Shown here one piece after another: positions 1-5,354 of a DNA stretch of 7,527 bases (the stretch's first letter is position 1; each line of letters opens with the position of its first letter). The notes under the pieces were generated by a model. That model was not told where the DNA came from, did no database searches, and saw nothing but the letters and a program-made list of their open reading frames with translations. The translations under genes were made by a program, and so were the position numbers. Source of the DNA: Bacillota bacterium (GTDB taxonomy: Bacteria > Bacillota > Sulfobacillia > JAJZYS01 > JAJYTV01). The stretch is taken from contig JAJYNV010000012.1 in NCBI GenBank assembly GCA_021786135.1, positions 1-7,527 of the forward strand. The letters are read 5' to 3'.

Positions 1-1
1 G

Positions 2-559
2 CCAGTGGCCATCGGATTCTTCGGACTTGGCACAGGGTACTTCATTTGGGGCGGCCAGGCTCTGTTCGGATTTCCCAAGGCCAGCCCCGAAGTCAACCGA
101 ACGATGGGCATGTGGGGCTTCTGGATGCCGGGATTCATGCAGTTCATCACCGGCGTCTACCTGATGGTAGGTCTGACGTGGTTCAACGTATTCGGCTACG
201 CGGCACCGCTTTACATGGCGGCTCTCGCGTTTACCTCCTACGGTATCCACTGGTTCGCCATGGCGCACCGGCGCTTCATCGGTGCCAGCGACCAGCCCGA
301 CGCCTGGATGGCGATCCCCTTCCTCTTCGTCTCGGTCCTGGGCGCAATCGTGTTCTCGGGAGCCGGAGACACCCCGGTCATGATCCTGTTCATCGGACTT
401 GCGCTTCTCTACCTCTTCGAGATCCCGACCCGCTTCGGCAAGTTTGCCGCAGGCGTCAAGGTGGTCGGCTTGGTCCAGTTCGTCCTTGCCATCTGGCTGA
501 TGTACCTCACGTTCGGCGTCACGCTGAACACTACGCTCGGCTATCACTGGTGGGTGTAG
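2..559 (+). CDS. GPR1/FUN34/YaaH-family membrane protein (acetate/succinate transporter-like), 5' end cut by window
   Basis: The frame is open from base 2, and the first possible start inside the window is GTG at 5. The codon before that GTG is Pro, which fits the family's N-terminal Asn-Pro-Ala-Pro-Leu-Gly-Leu signature (here Pro-Val-Ala-Ile-Gly-Phe-Phe), so the gene probably begins upstream. About six hydrophobic helices are visible (counting the GTG as residue 1: roughly 4-22, 34-54, 64-86, 101-119, 125-141, 155-172), as in E. coli YaaH/SatP, which is 188 aa. Recognisable family blocks are the Gln...Gly stretch around 46-50, Ala-Phe-Thr-Ser-Tyr-Gly...Trp in helix 3, and Leu-Asn-x-x-Leu-Gly at the C-terminus. 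Family members carry acetate or succinate across the inner membrane. This one is divergent and its substrate cannot be read from the sequence. It lies upstream of fdhD but is separated from it by a hairpin, so it may be a separate unit. Confidence 0.72.
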   Translation, partial: PVAIGFFGLGTGYFIWGGQALFGFPKASPEVNRTMGMWGFWMPGFMQFITGVYLMVGLTWFNVFGYAAPLYMAALAFTSYGIHWFAMAHRRFIGASDQPDAWMAIPFLFVSVLGAIVFSGAGDTPVMILFIGLALLYLFEIPTRFGKFAAGVKVVGLVQFVLAIWLMYLTFGVTLNTTLGYHWWV

Positions 560-573
560 GATCCAGCACGTTG

Positions 574-607
574 GGGCGCCGCGCACAAGTCCGTGTGCGC
601 GGCGCCC
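574..607 (+). terminator. Strong GC hairpin after the YaaH-like gene (terminator-like, no U-tract)
   Basis: Two perfectly complementary 14-nt arms, 574-587 (GGGCGCCGCGCACA) and 594-607, enclose a 6-nt loop, 14 nt after the TAG stop at 557-559. No T-run follows, so this is not a textbook intrinsic terminator. It could still terminate with Rho or stabilise the 3' end of the upstream mRNA. Since fdhD starts 38 nt further on, the structure also lies in the fdhD leader. Confidence 0.55.
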
Positions 608-630
608 TGCCATCTGCGCTATGCTGGAGC

Positions 631-636
631 GGGGAG
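631..636 (+). promoter_or_regulatory. Ribosome binding site that selects the TTG start of fdhD
   Basis: GGGGAG lies 9 nt before TTG at 646. The in-frame GTG (658) and ATG (664) lie 21 and 27 nt from it and have no good site of their own, so TTG 646 is the preferred start. Confidence 0.6.
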
Positions 637-645
637 TGGTGCGGC

Positions 646-1461
646 TTGACTGAGCGCGTGGCGATGATGGGGCCCGCGACGACACGCCGGCCCGTTCTGC
701 GGGTTGAAGACGACCAGGCAGACTGGATCATCGACGAAGTCGTGACTGAACTGCCGCTGACAATCGTCGTCAACGACGTCGAGATAGCTACGCTAGTGAC
801 GACGCCGAGCGATCTCGAAGATCTCGTCTACGGCTTCCTGGTCGCCGAACAGGTGGTGCCCGGCGCTGAGGCGATCCGTTCGGTCGCCTTCGACGCGGAG
901 GACCAGATTGCGCACGTCGAGGCCGACGCCTCGGTGGAAGACGCAGGCGCCCGGATGTTCCAGCGCAGATATGTTACGTCGTGCTGCGGCAAGGGCCGCG
1001 CGAGCATCTATTATGAGAGCGATGCCGCGGCGCTCAGACCGGTCGAGGGTGGGCAGACCGTGGCGGCGCAGACCGCCCTTGAGCTGCTGCTGCGCCTGCA
1101 GCAGCGCTCGGACATCTTCCGCCGGACCGGTGGCGTGCACAATGTGGCGCTGGCGAGCACATCGGGCGAGGTGCTCGCCGTACGAGCGGACATCGGTCGG
1201 CATAACGCCCTCGACAAGCTCTACGGCCACTGCCTGCGCGAGAAGATCGCAACCGGGGATCTTATGGCGGTGCTCTCCGGCAGGATCTCGTCCGAGATCC
1301 TGCTCAAGGCCGCCAAGCTGGGGCTTCCGCTCGTCCTGTCCAAGTCCGCGCCAACTGAGCTCGCGCTTGCGCTGGCCGAGGACATCGGCATCACGGTGAT
1401 CGGCTTTGCGCGACAGGGACGGCTGAATGTCTATACGCACCCTGAACGTATCGCTCTCTAA
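646..1461 (+). CDS. fdhD: FdhD, sulfur carrier/sulfurtransferase for formate dehydrogenase maturation
   Basis: FdhD takes sulfur from a cysteine desulfurase and transfers it to the bis-MGD molybdenum cofactor before insertion into formate dehydrogenase, in the cytoplasm. The 271-aa product (from TTG 646) matches the usual 260-280 aa. Visible family blocks are the N-terminal region with Glu-Leu-Pro-Leu-Thr-Ile and the Pro-x-Asp-Leu-Glu-Asp-Leu-x-x-Gly-Phe-Leu stretch, a cysteine motif Ser-Cys-Cys-Gly-Lys-Gly at residues 112-117, Arg-Thr-Gly-Gly-Val-His-Asn, and the highly typical Asp-Ile-Gly-Arg-His-Asn-Ala-Leu-Asp-Lys. The C-terminal part has Ser-Gly-Arg-Ile-Ser-Ser-Glu-Ile. Adjacent cysteines replace the CxxC of the E. 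coli protein, a variant I recall from Firmicutes. mobA follows after 12 nt, so the two are almost certainly co-transcribed. An alternative start is ATG 664 (265 aa). No convincing promoter was seen directly upstream. Confidence 0.93.
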   Translation: MTERVAMMGPATTRRPVLRVEDDQADWIIDEVVTELPLTIVVNDVEIATLVTTPSDLEDLVYGFLVAEQVVPGAEAIRSVAFDAEDQIAHVEADASVEDAGARMFQRRYVTSCCGKGRASIYYESDAAALRPVEGGQTVAAQTALELLLRLQQRSDIFRRTGGVHNVALASTSGEVLAVRADIGRHNALDKLYGHCLREKIATGDLMAVLSGRISSEILLKAAKLGLPLVLSKSAPTELALALAEDIGITVIGFARQGRLNVYTHPERIAL

Positions 1462-1464
1462 GGA
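1460..1464 (+). promoter_or_regulatory. Ribosome binding site that selects the second ATG of mobA
   Basis: AAGGA overlaps the fdhD stop codon (TAA 1459-1461). It touches the first in-frame ATG (1465), too close to serve it, but lies 9 nt before the second ATG (1474), which is therefore preferred. Confidence 0.6.
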
Positions 1465-1473
1465 ATGATTCCG

Positions 1474-2061
1474 ATGCTGCATGGTGTCGTGCTCTGCGGG
1501 GGGCACAGCCGGCGCATGGGTTCGCCGAAGGCCATGCTGCCGTGGGGAGACTCCACTCTTCTGTCCCACGCTGCCACGCGGCTCAGGCTCGCCGGTCTTG
1601 ATCCGCTTTGCGCGGGGCCGAACGAGTGGGCGGCGGAGATCGGGTGTCCGTCGCTCGTCGACGAACCTGCCGGCGTCGGGCCGCTTGGAGGCATCGCCGC
1701 GGCCCTCACGAGCGGCGACTGTTTCGTTCTGGCCGTGGACATGCCGCTCCTCACCGCCGACGAGATCAGGCGCCTCGTCGCTGCAGGCGCTGCGCGGCGC
1801 AAGCTCGTGCTGCCGCGGGTAGCGGAGCGGTTCCAGCCGCTTGCGGCGTATTGGCCGGCCGATATCCTGCCGGCCCTGCGCACGTACCTGTCCCAGGGCG
1901 GACGAGCGATTCATGGCTTTCTGGATGCTCAAGACACGGTGTGCCTGGATGAGTCGGGCCTCGAGACAATCGGAGTCTCCCCCTTGCATTTTGCGGGCGT
2001 GAACGACCCTGAGGCGTATCGGTCGCTGCTCACGCAGGCGCTTGGAGGCACAAGCAAGTGA
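1474..2061 (+). CDS. mobA: MobA, molybdenum cofactor guanylyltransferase
   Basis: MobA joins GMP from GTP to molybdenum-molybdopterin, giving the guanine dinucleotide form used by formate dehydrogenases and other DMSO-reductase-type enzymes. The 195-aa product is the normal family length (E. coli MobA is 194). The nucleotide-binding loop Leu-Cys-Gly-Gly-His-Ser-Arg-Arg-Met-Gly-Ser-Pro-Lys lies close to the N-terminus. Further in are Gly-Pro-Leu-Gly-Gly-Ile, the metal-site motif Val-Asp-Met-Pro-Leu-Leu-Thr, and a C-terminal Val-Asn-Asp-Pro-Glu motif typical of the family. The start is ATG 1474, chosen for ribosome-site spacing; ATG 1465 would add three residues. The last codon and stop overlap the start of mobB (GTGA), which suggests translational coupling. 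With fdhD upstream, the purpose is most likely maturation of a molybdenum or tungsten formate dehydrogenase. Confidence 0.93.
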   Translation: MLHGVVLCGGHSRRMGSPKAMLPWGDSTLLSHAATRLRLAGLDPLCAGPNEWAAEIGCPSLVDEPAGVGPLGGIAAALTSGDCFVLAVDMPLLTADEIRRLVAAGAARRKLVLPRVAERFQPLAAYWPADILPALRTYLSQGGRAIHGFLDAQDTVCLDESGLETIGVSPLHFAGVNDPEAYRSLLTQALGGTSK

Positions 2062-2504
2062 TCGTACTACAGGTTGCGGGCTTCTCCGACTCAGGCAAGA
2101 CCATCGTGTGCCGCATGCTGGCCGACGTGGCCACGCGGCAGGGTCACGTGGTAGGCTACATCAAGCATCATGACGGACCGATCGAGAGAGATGGCAGCGG
2201 CACGGACCTTCTCCGTCAAGCGGGGGCCACCCACCGCTGGCTCGCCGGCAGTGACGGCAGCATCCAGCTTGGCTGTCCGGCAGACCTCGAGGTGTTGATC
2301 TCGGCGGCGAAGGCGGCAGGGTGCGGATTTGTCCTCGTCGAGGGCTTCAAGTCCCAGCGAGGCGCCAAATGCTGGTTGCGCCGCCATGCGGACGACGCTC
2401 CGCCGGCCTCGGTGCCGGATGTCGGCTTGGATATGTTGGGCGCCGAGGCCATGAGCCTCGGCGCAGAGGAATTGATGTGCCGGATGCCGTGGCGCGACGT
2501 CTAG
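2058..2504 (+). CDS. mobB: MobB, GTP-binding molybdopterin-guanine dinucleotide biosynthesis adapter
   Basis: MobB is a small P-loop GTPase that assists MobA and is not strictly essential in E. coli. The GTG start at 2058 overlaps the mobA stop and has GGAGG at 2044-2048, 9 nt upstream. In the 148-aa product the Walker A loop is Gly-Phe-Ser-Asp-Ser-Gly-Lys-Thr (residues 8-15). The family's Ile-Lys-His-His follows at 35-38, then Thr-Asp-Leu-Leu-Arg-Gln-Ala-Gly-Ala (49-57), and Val-Glu-Gly-Phe-Lys at 94-98. It is somewhat shorter than E. coli MobB (about 175 aa). The difference seems to lie in the C-terminal tail, which here ends directly against moaA. Its stop codon TAG (2502-2504) shares CTAG with the stop of moaA on the other strand. 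Confidence 0.9.
   Translation: MIVLQVAGFSDSGKTIVCRMLADVATRQGHVVGYIKHHDGPIERDGSGTDLLRQAGATHRWLAGSDGSIQLGCPADLEVLISAAKAAGCGFVLVEGFKSQRGAKCWLRRHADDAPPASVPDVGLDMLGAEAMSLGAEELMCRMPWRDV
2440..2464. terminator. 10-bp perfect hairpin inside the 3' end of mobB, possible bidirectional terminator
   Basis: Arms 2440-2449 (GCGCCGAGGC) and 2455-2464 (GCCTCGGCGC) pair perfectly around a 5-nt loop. The hairpin ends 37 nt before the moaA stop on its downstream side and lies inside mobB, 38 nt before mobB's own stop. As mobB and moaA overlap, there is no other room for a terminator. No T-run follows on either strand, so its role is inferred from position and symmetry only. Confidence 0.35.
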
Positions 2505-3544
2505 CCGCCTATGTGGAACATTTCCACCTTGGCGCCGGTGCCACGCGCGCGCAAAAGGCTTCTCAGCTCCGAGTAGCGGTCTTCACGCGATCCCCAGACC
2601 TTCTGGAGCAGGGCGAGGATTGCATCGTCACCCGCGGCGCCGCGGAGGAGCGAGCGCAGGTCCTTGCCGACCGTGCCGAAGAGGCAGGTGTAGAGCATGC
2701 CCTCCGGCGAGAGGCGCGCGCGTGTGCAGGTGCGGCAGAATGGCTGCGACACCGACGAGATGAAGCCGACCTCGCCGGCTCCATCCTCATAGGCATAACG
2801 TGACGCCACTTCGCCGTAGCGGCTCGGTTCCAGCGCCTTTAGCGGCCAGCGCCCCCCGATGCGGTCGATGATCTCCCGGGAAGGTACCACATCGTCCGGT
2901 TGCCATCCGTTCATGTTGCCGACGTCCATGTACTCGATGAAGCGAAGCACATGACCCGAATTGCGGAAGTGCTCGGCCATCGGCATGATGTCTTGGTCAT
3001 TCAGGCCGCGTCTGACGACCATGTTGATCTTCACTGGCAACCCTTCCGCCTTGGCAGTGTCGATCGCGGCCAGCACCTTCGCGACAGGGAAGCCCACGTC
3101 GTTCATCGCCTGGTACGTCGTGTCGCAGAGGGAGTCGAGGCTAATCGTGATGCGCCTGAGGCCGGCGTTGCGGAGTGCTGCCGCCTTGGCGGGCGTGAGA
3201 AGCGATCCGTTGGTCGTCAGGGCGATGTCGTCGATGCCGGGCACTGCCACGAGCCGCGCGATCAGATCCTCGATGTGCGGGCGCAGGAGGGGTTCTCCGC
3301 CGGTCAGGCGGACCTTGCCTACGCCGAGTTGTACAAAGAGGCGTACGAGTTGCTCAATCTCGTCGAACGTGAGCAGACCGTCGTGGCCGACAAAGCGGTA
3401 GCGCGTGCCGAATACAGCTTTCGGCATGCAATAGACGCAGCGGAAATTACAGTGATCTGTAAGCGAGATGCGCAAATCCCTGAGAGGTCTCTCGAGCGTA
3501 TCCAAAACTTGCAGTGCATTGGCCCGCAGGTCTTGATCGGCCAA
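2501..3544 (-). CDS. moaA: MoaA, GTP 3',8-cyclase (radical SAM, first step of molybdenum cofactor synthesis)
   Basis: MoaA uses two [4Fe-4S] clusters and S-adenosylmethionine to convert GTP to 3',8-cyclo-GTP, which MoaC then turns into cyclic pyranopterin monophosphate. In the 347-aa product (from TTG 3544), the radical-SAM cluster motif is Cys32-x3-Cys36-x2-Cys39, preceded by Leu-Arg-Ile-Ser-Leu-Thr-Asp. The SAM-contacting Thr-Gly-Gly-Glu-Pro-Leu-Leu-Arg follows. The C-terminal GTP-binding cluster is Cys270-x2-Cys273-x13-Cys287. The protein ends in Ile-Gly-Gly, as MoaA proteins do. TTG 3544 is preferred because AGGAG lies 8 nt before it and the resulting N-terminus matches family length. In-frame starts at 3568 (ATG), 3565 (GTG) and 3598 (TTG) would add N-terminal residues and cannot be excluded. 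The 114 nt up to moaDE contain no gene or clear promoter, so co-transcription with moaDE is likely. Confidence 0.94.
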   Translation of the reverse strand: MADQDLRANALQVLDTLERPLRDLRISLTDHCNFRCVYCMPKAVFGTRYRFVGHDGLLTFDEIEQLVRLFVQLGVGKVRLTGGEPLLRPHIEDLIARLVAVPGIDDIALTTNGSLLTPAKAAALRNAGLRRITISLDSLCDTTYQAMNDVGFPVAKVLAAIDTAKAEGLPVKINMVVRRGLNDQDIMPMAEHFRNSGHVLRFIEYMDVGNMNGWQPDDVVPSREIIDRIGGRWPLKALEPSRYGEVASRYAYEDGAGEVGFISSVSQPFCRTCTRARLSPEGMLYTCLFGTVGKDLRSLLRGAAGDDAILALLQKVWGSREDRYSELRSLLRARGTGAKVEMFHIGG

Positions 3545-3552
3545 ACTACTCA

Positions 3553-3557
3553 CTCCT
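3553..3557 (-). promoter_or_regulatory. Ribosome binding site supporting TTG 3544 as the moaA start
   Basis: On the minus strand AGGAG lies 8 nt before the TTG at 3544. The alternative site, AAAAGGGG just upstream, is only 1 nt from ATG 3568 and 4 nt from GTG 3565, which is tight. Confidence 0.5.
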
Positions 3558-3658
3558 GACCGCACCATACCCCTTTTGCGCTTGGGCGGCCAGTCCAAGC
3601 GACCTACGTGCGCAAGACGGAAGCAGAATTTCGTGGTGGGGTGGCGCAGGGTGATATG

Positions 3659-4324
3659 TCAGCCGCCTTGTTCCGACGAAGGTCCTGCTTCGCCATGCCA
3701 GGCAACGGCCCCGTCAGGCGCGATCTCGCGCTTCCACACCGGGACGCGTCGCTTGATTTCCTCGATGACTTCGCGACACGCCGCAAACGCCTCCTGCCGA
3801 TGCGCAGCAGCGGCCGCGATGCCGACGGAGACCTCCTCGAGCCCAAGCGTGCCGGTGCGGTGGTATACGGCGATCCGGCAACCGTAGTGCTGCTCGGCTG
3901 CCTCGGCGATTGCCGCGAGCTCACGCTCGGCCATGTCGTCGTAGGCTTCATACTGCACGGCAGCGGTGGGTCTGCCGTCGAACTCGTTGCGCACTGTGCC
4001 GAGAAAGACGGAGATGGCACCCTTGTCCGGGGCCGAGACCGTTGCGACGAGGCGCCCAAGGTCCACAGGCTCCGGTCCCACTAGCCGCGAACCGCCGGAA
4101 ACCGGCGGGATGACCGCGACTTCATCGCCAGCCTGCAGTTCGTCATCCGGGTTGGCGTACGCGGCGTTGCGCGCGAGCTGAAACTGGGGAACGGCAGGGC
4201 CCAGGGCAGTCTCCAGGCGTGCGCGCAGGTCGCGCACGAGGGTGCCTGGCGCAACCTCTATGACCTCTTCCGCCTGGCCGCGCACGGACCGCGCATAGGC
4301 GAAGTACAATAGCTTGACCCGCAA
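3659..4324 (-). CDS. MoaD-MoaE fusion, single-chain molybdopterin synthase
   Basis: Molybdopterin synthase adds two sulfurs to cyclic pyranopterin monophosphate; MoaD carries the sulfur as a C-terminal thiocarboxylate and MoaE is the catalytic subunit. Here both lie in one 221-aa chain. Residues 1-78 are a ubiquitin-fold MoaD domain (starting Met-Arg-Val-Lys-Leu-Leu-Tyr-Phe-Ala) that ends in Pro-Pro-Val-Ser-Gly77-Gly78. Residues from about 83 on are MoaE, with Gly-Thr-Val-Arg112-Asn, Tyr-His-Arg, Ala-His-Arg and the active-site stretch Ile-Lys-Arg-Arg-Val-Pro-Val-Trp-Lys-Arg-Glu. Both catalytic lysines expected from E. coli MoaE are present. A buried Gly-Gly cannot form a thiocarboxylate unless the chain is cut after Gly78; the Mycobacterium tuberculosis fusion MoaX is reported to be cut at this site. 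The TTG start at 4324 has GGAGG 9 nt upstream. The gene follows the 3D-domain gene after 67 nt and precedes moaA. Confidence 0.93.
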   Translation of the reverse strand: MRVKLLYFAYARSVRGQAEEVIEVAPGTLVRDLRARLETALGPAVPQFQLARNAAYANPDDELQAGDEVAVIPPVSGGSRLVGPEPVDLGRLVATVSAPDKGAISVFLGTVRNEFDGRPTAAVQYEAYDDMAERELAAIAEAAEQHYGCRIAVYHRTGTLGLEEVSVGIAAAAAHRQEAFAACREVIEEIKRRVPVWKREIAPDGAVAWHGEAGPSSEQGG

Positions 4325-4327
4325 GAG

Positions 4328-4338
4328 GGAGGACCTCC
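4328..4338 (-). promoter_or_regulatory. Ribosome binding site of moaDE inside a short palindrome
   Basis: On the minus strand the sequence reads GGAGGTCCTCC. The GGAGG (4334-4338) sits 9 nt before TTG 4324 and decides that start. The same bases form an inverted repeat (5-bp arms around one base, or a 4-bp stem with a 3-nt loop as RNA), so the site could be partly hidden by folding. Confidence 0.5.
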
Positions 4339-4391
4339 ATGAATGGTGCCTTTTCCTCAAGCATAGCGGCAGCCGCTGTGCGCGTCACGCA

Positions 4392-5120
4392 TCAGGCGCT
4401 GGGAGGTCCGAGAACGTAGACGTTGAGCTTCTTAAAGCCGAACTTGGACGTCTCCTGCGCGGTGAGGTTGAAGTAGAGGTCGATGCGGTCTCCGACGATG
4501 GCCGATCCGGTGTCGGCTGCGAGTGCCGGCCCATATCCTTCGACGTAAAGCCGCGTGCCGAGCGGGATGACGCTCGGGTCGACCGCAACCATGCCCCGGA
4601 CCAGGCGCATGCCGTTGAGCGCTGCCGTTGGTCCCCAGGGACCGTTCTGCGCGTAACTTGCGTTGTACGCGGTCGCGACGAGACGCAGGCGCCTTATGTA
4701 GCGGTAGGTGACGCCGCCGCGCGCCAGGTAGTGTACTGGGATAGTGCCGACTCCGACCTTGCTCGGCTGCGGTTTGAGCTTGAGCTTGCTTGCCGCGGGC
4801 AGGCGGCGCATCAGGCCGTCTATGCCGATGCGCGCAGGGGCGAGGCGCACGAGGAGGCCCGCGTGTCCAGCTTTGAGGATGCGCCTCTGGTCACGGAAGA
4901 GATTTGGATCGGAGTGCACCGTTTCTCCCGGCTTGAGGCGGACGCGCTGTTCGGTCGCGACGACCACGCCTGGTGTCGGAGAGCGCACCGGGCCGGCCGG
5001 AGAGAGGCGAAGTTGCCGCCAGGCCGTCTCCTGCGCAGTCGCGGGCGGTGTGGAGAGAAGTACGGGCAACGCCAAGAGTCCCAGCGCCGGCAGGAGTGCC
5101 AACCGCTGCCATTCGCTCAT
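4392..5120 (-). CDS. Secreted 3D-domain cell-wall protein with an upstream G5-like region
   Basis: The 242-aa product has a signal peptide: a short polar start with Arg6, a hydrophobic core (7-22) and an Ala-Thr-Ala cleavage site near residue 29. The middle (about 45-135) resembles the repeats in Gram-positive YabE/RpfB-like proteins, including a Lys-Pro-Gly-Glu-Thr-Val stretch and a late Val-Gly-Val-Gly-Thr, suggesting a degenerate G5-type module. Residues 149-237 are the 3D domain, a double-psi beta-barrel named for three conserved aspartates, here Val-Asp181-Pro, Ala-Asp203-Thr-Gly and Asp214 in Ile-Asp-Leu-Tyr-Phe. Related MltA/YuiC-type domains act on peptidoglycan, in spore-forming Firmicutes often in spore germination or wall turnover. 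ATG 5120 is chosen because GAGGAG (5133-5138) lies 12 nt upstream and the signal peptide follows at once; GTG 5147 would add nine residues and lacks a site. There is no LysM or NlpC/P60 domain. Confidence 0.88.
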   Translation of the reverse strand: MSEWQRLALLPALGLLALPVLLSTPPATAQETAWRQLRLSPAGPVRSPTPGVVVATEQRVRLKPGETVHSDPNLFRDQRRILKAGHAGLLVRLAPARIGIDGLMRRLPAASKLKLKPQPSKVGVGTIPVHYLARGGVTYRYIRRLRLVATAYNASYAQNGPWGPTAALNGMRLVRGMVAVDPSVIPLGTRLYVEGYGPALAADTGSAIVGDRIDLYFNLTAQETSKFGFKKLNVYVLGPPSA

Positions 5121-5232
5121 GTCCCGGCCAGGCTCCTCTTGCGCCACCCGTGTTCATGGAATGCCACGCGCAACCCTCCCTCGCATGCGGGATAGTGTTC
5201 GCCCGCGCGTGCTTTGGGATGCTGGCCGTAAC

Positions 5233-5312
5233 CGGCATCGCAAGGGACCATGCGAAGCTCGGGACGCGGTGTCGGTCAAGAGGTGTGAGGCAGACCGCAA
5301 AAGGCGATGCCG
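5233..5312 (-). repeat. Inverted repeat that could fold the leader of the 3D-domain gene
   Basis: Nine bases at 5233-5241 (CGGCATCGC) are the exact complement of 5304-5312 (GCGATGCCG), 62 nt apart. A second pair, CGGTC 5273-5277 with GACCG 5293-5297, lies inside it. If transcription starts near 5369 on the minus strand, both would lie in a roughly 250-nt 5' leader. In GC-rich DNA, one 9-bp match in a region this size is not far from chance. Confidence 0.3.
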
Positions 5313-5354
5313 CGCGCGATCGCGCCGGATCATGGCCATCACCGTCGCGTTGGC

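Noticed and set aside
46..645. Upstream extension of the FdhD frame, open for another 600 nt
   Set aside because: It overlaps the well-supported YaaH-like gene, gives an Arg/His/Pro-rich nonsense composition, and FdhD similarity begins only after 646.
560..645. Promoter for fdhD using TATGCT at 620-625
   Set aside because: The matching -35 position falls in the GC hairpin arm and does not resemble TTGACA.
793..1989. Long open frame on the minus strand opposite fdhD and mobA
   Set aside because: Low-complexity charged composition with no domain. It mirrors two well-conserved genes and is a GC-driven shadow.
4365..4377. Palindrome AGCGGC-A-GCCGCT in the gap between the 3D-domain gene and moaDE, as terminator
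   Set aside because: The one-base centre leaves a weak RNA stem and no T-run follows, so it is not convincing as a terminator.
4339..4419. Small plus-strand reading frame of 26 codons with GGAGG 6 nt upstream of its ATG
   Set aside because: The GGAGG is one half of the palindrome serving moaDE on the other strand, there is no promoter, and the frame overlaps the end of the 3D-domain gene. Chance is the simpler view.
4314..5195. Long open frame on the plus strand opposite the 3D-domain gene
   Set aside because: The opposite strand encodes a clear signal peptide and 3D domain; this frame is an Arg-rich shadow.
5154..5333. Arg-rich minus-strand reading frame of about 50-60 codons in the leader of the 3D-domain gene
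   Set aside because: No ribosome site, composition typical of random GC-rich frames, no recognisable motif.
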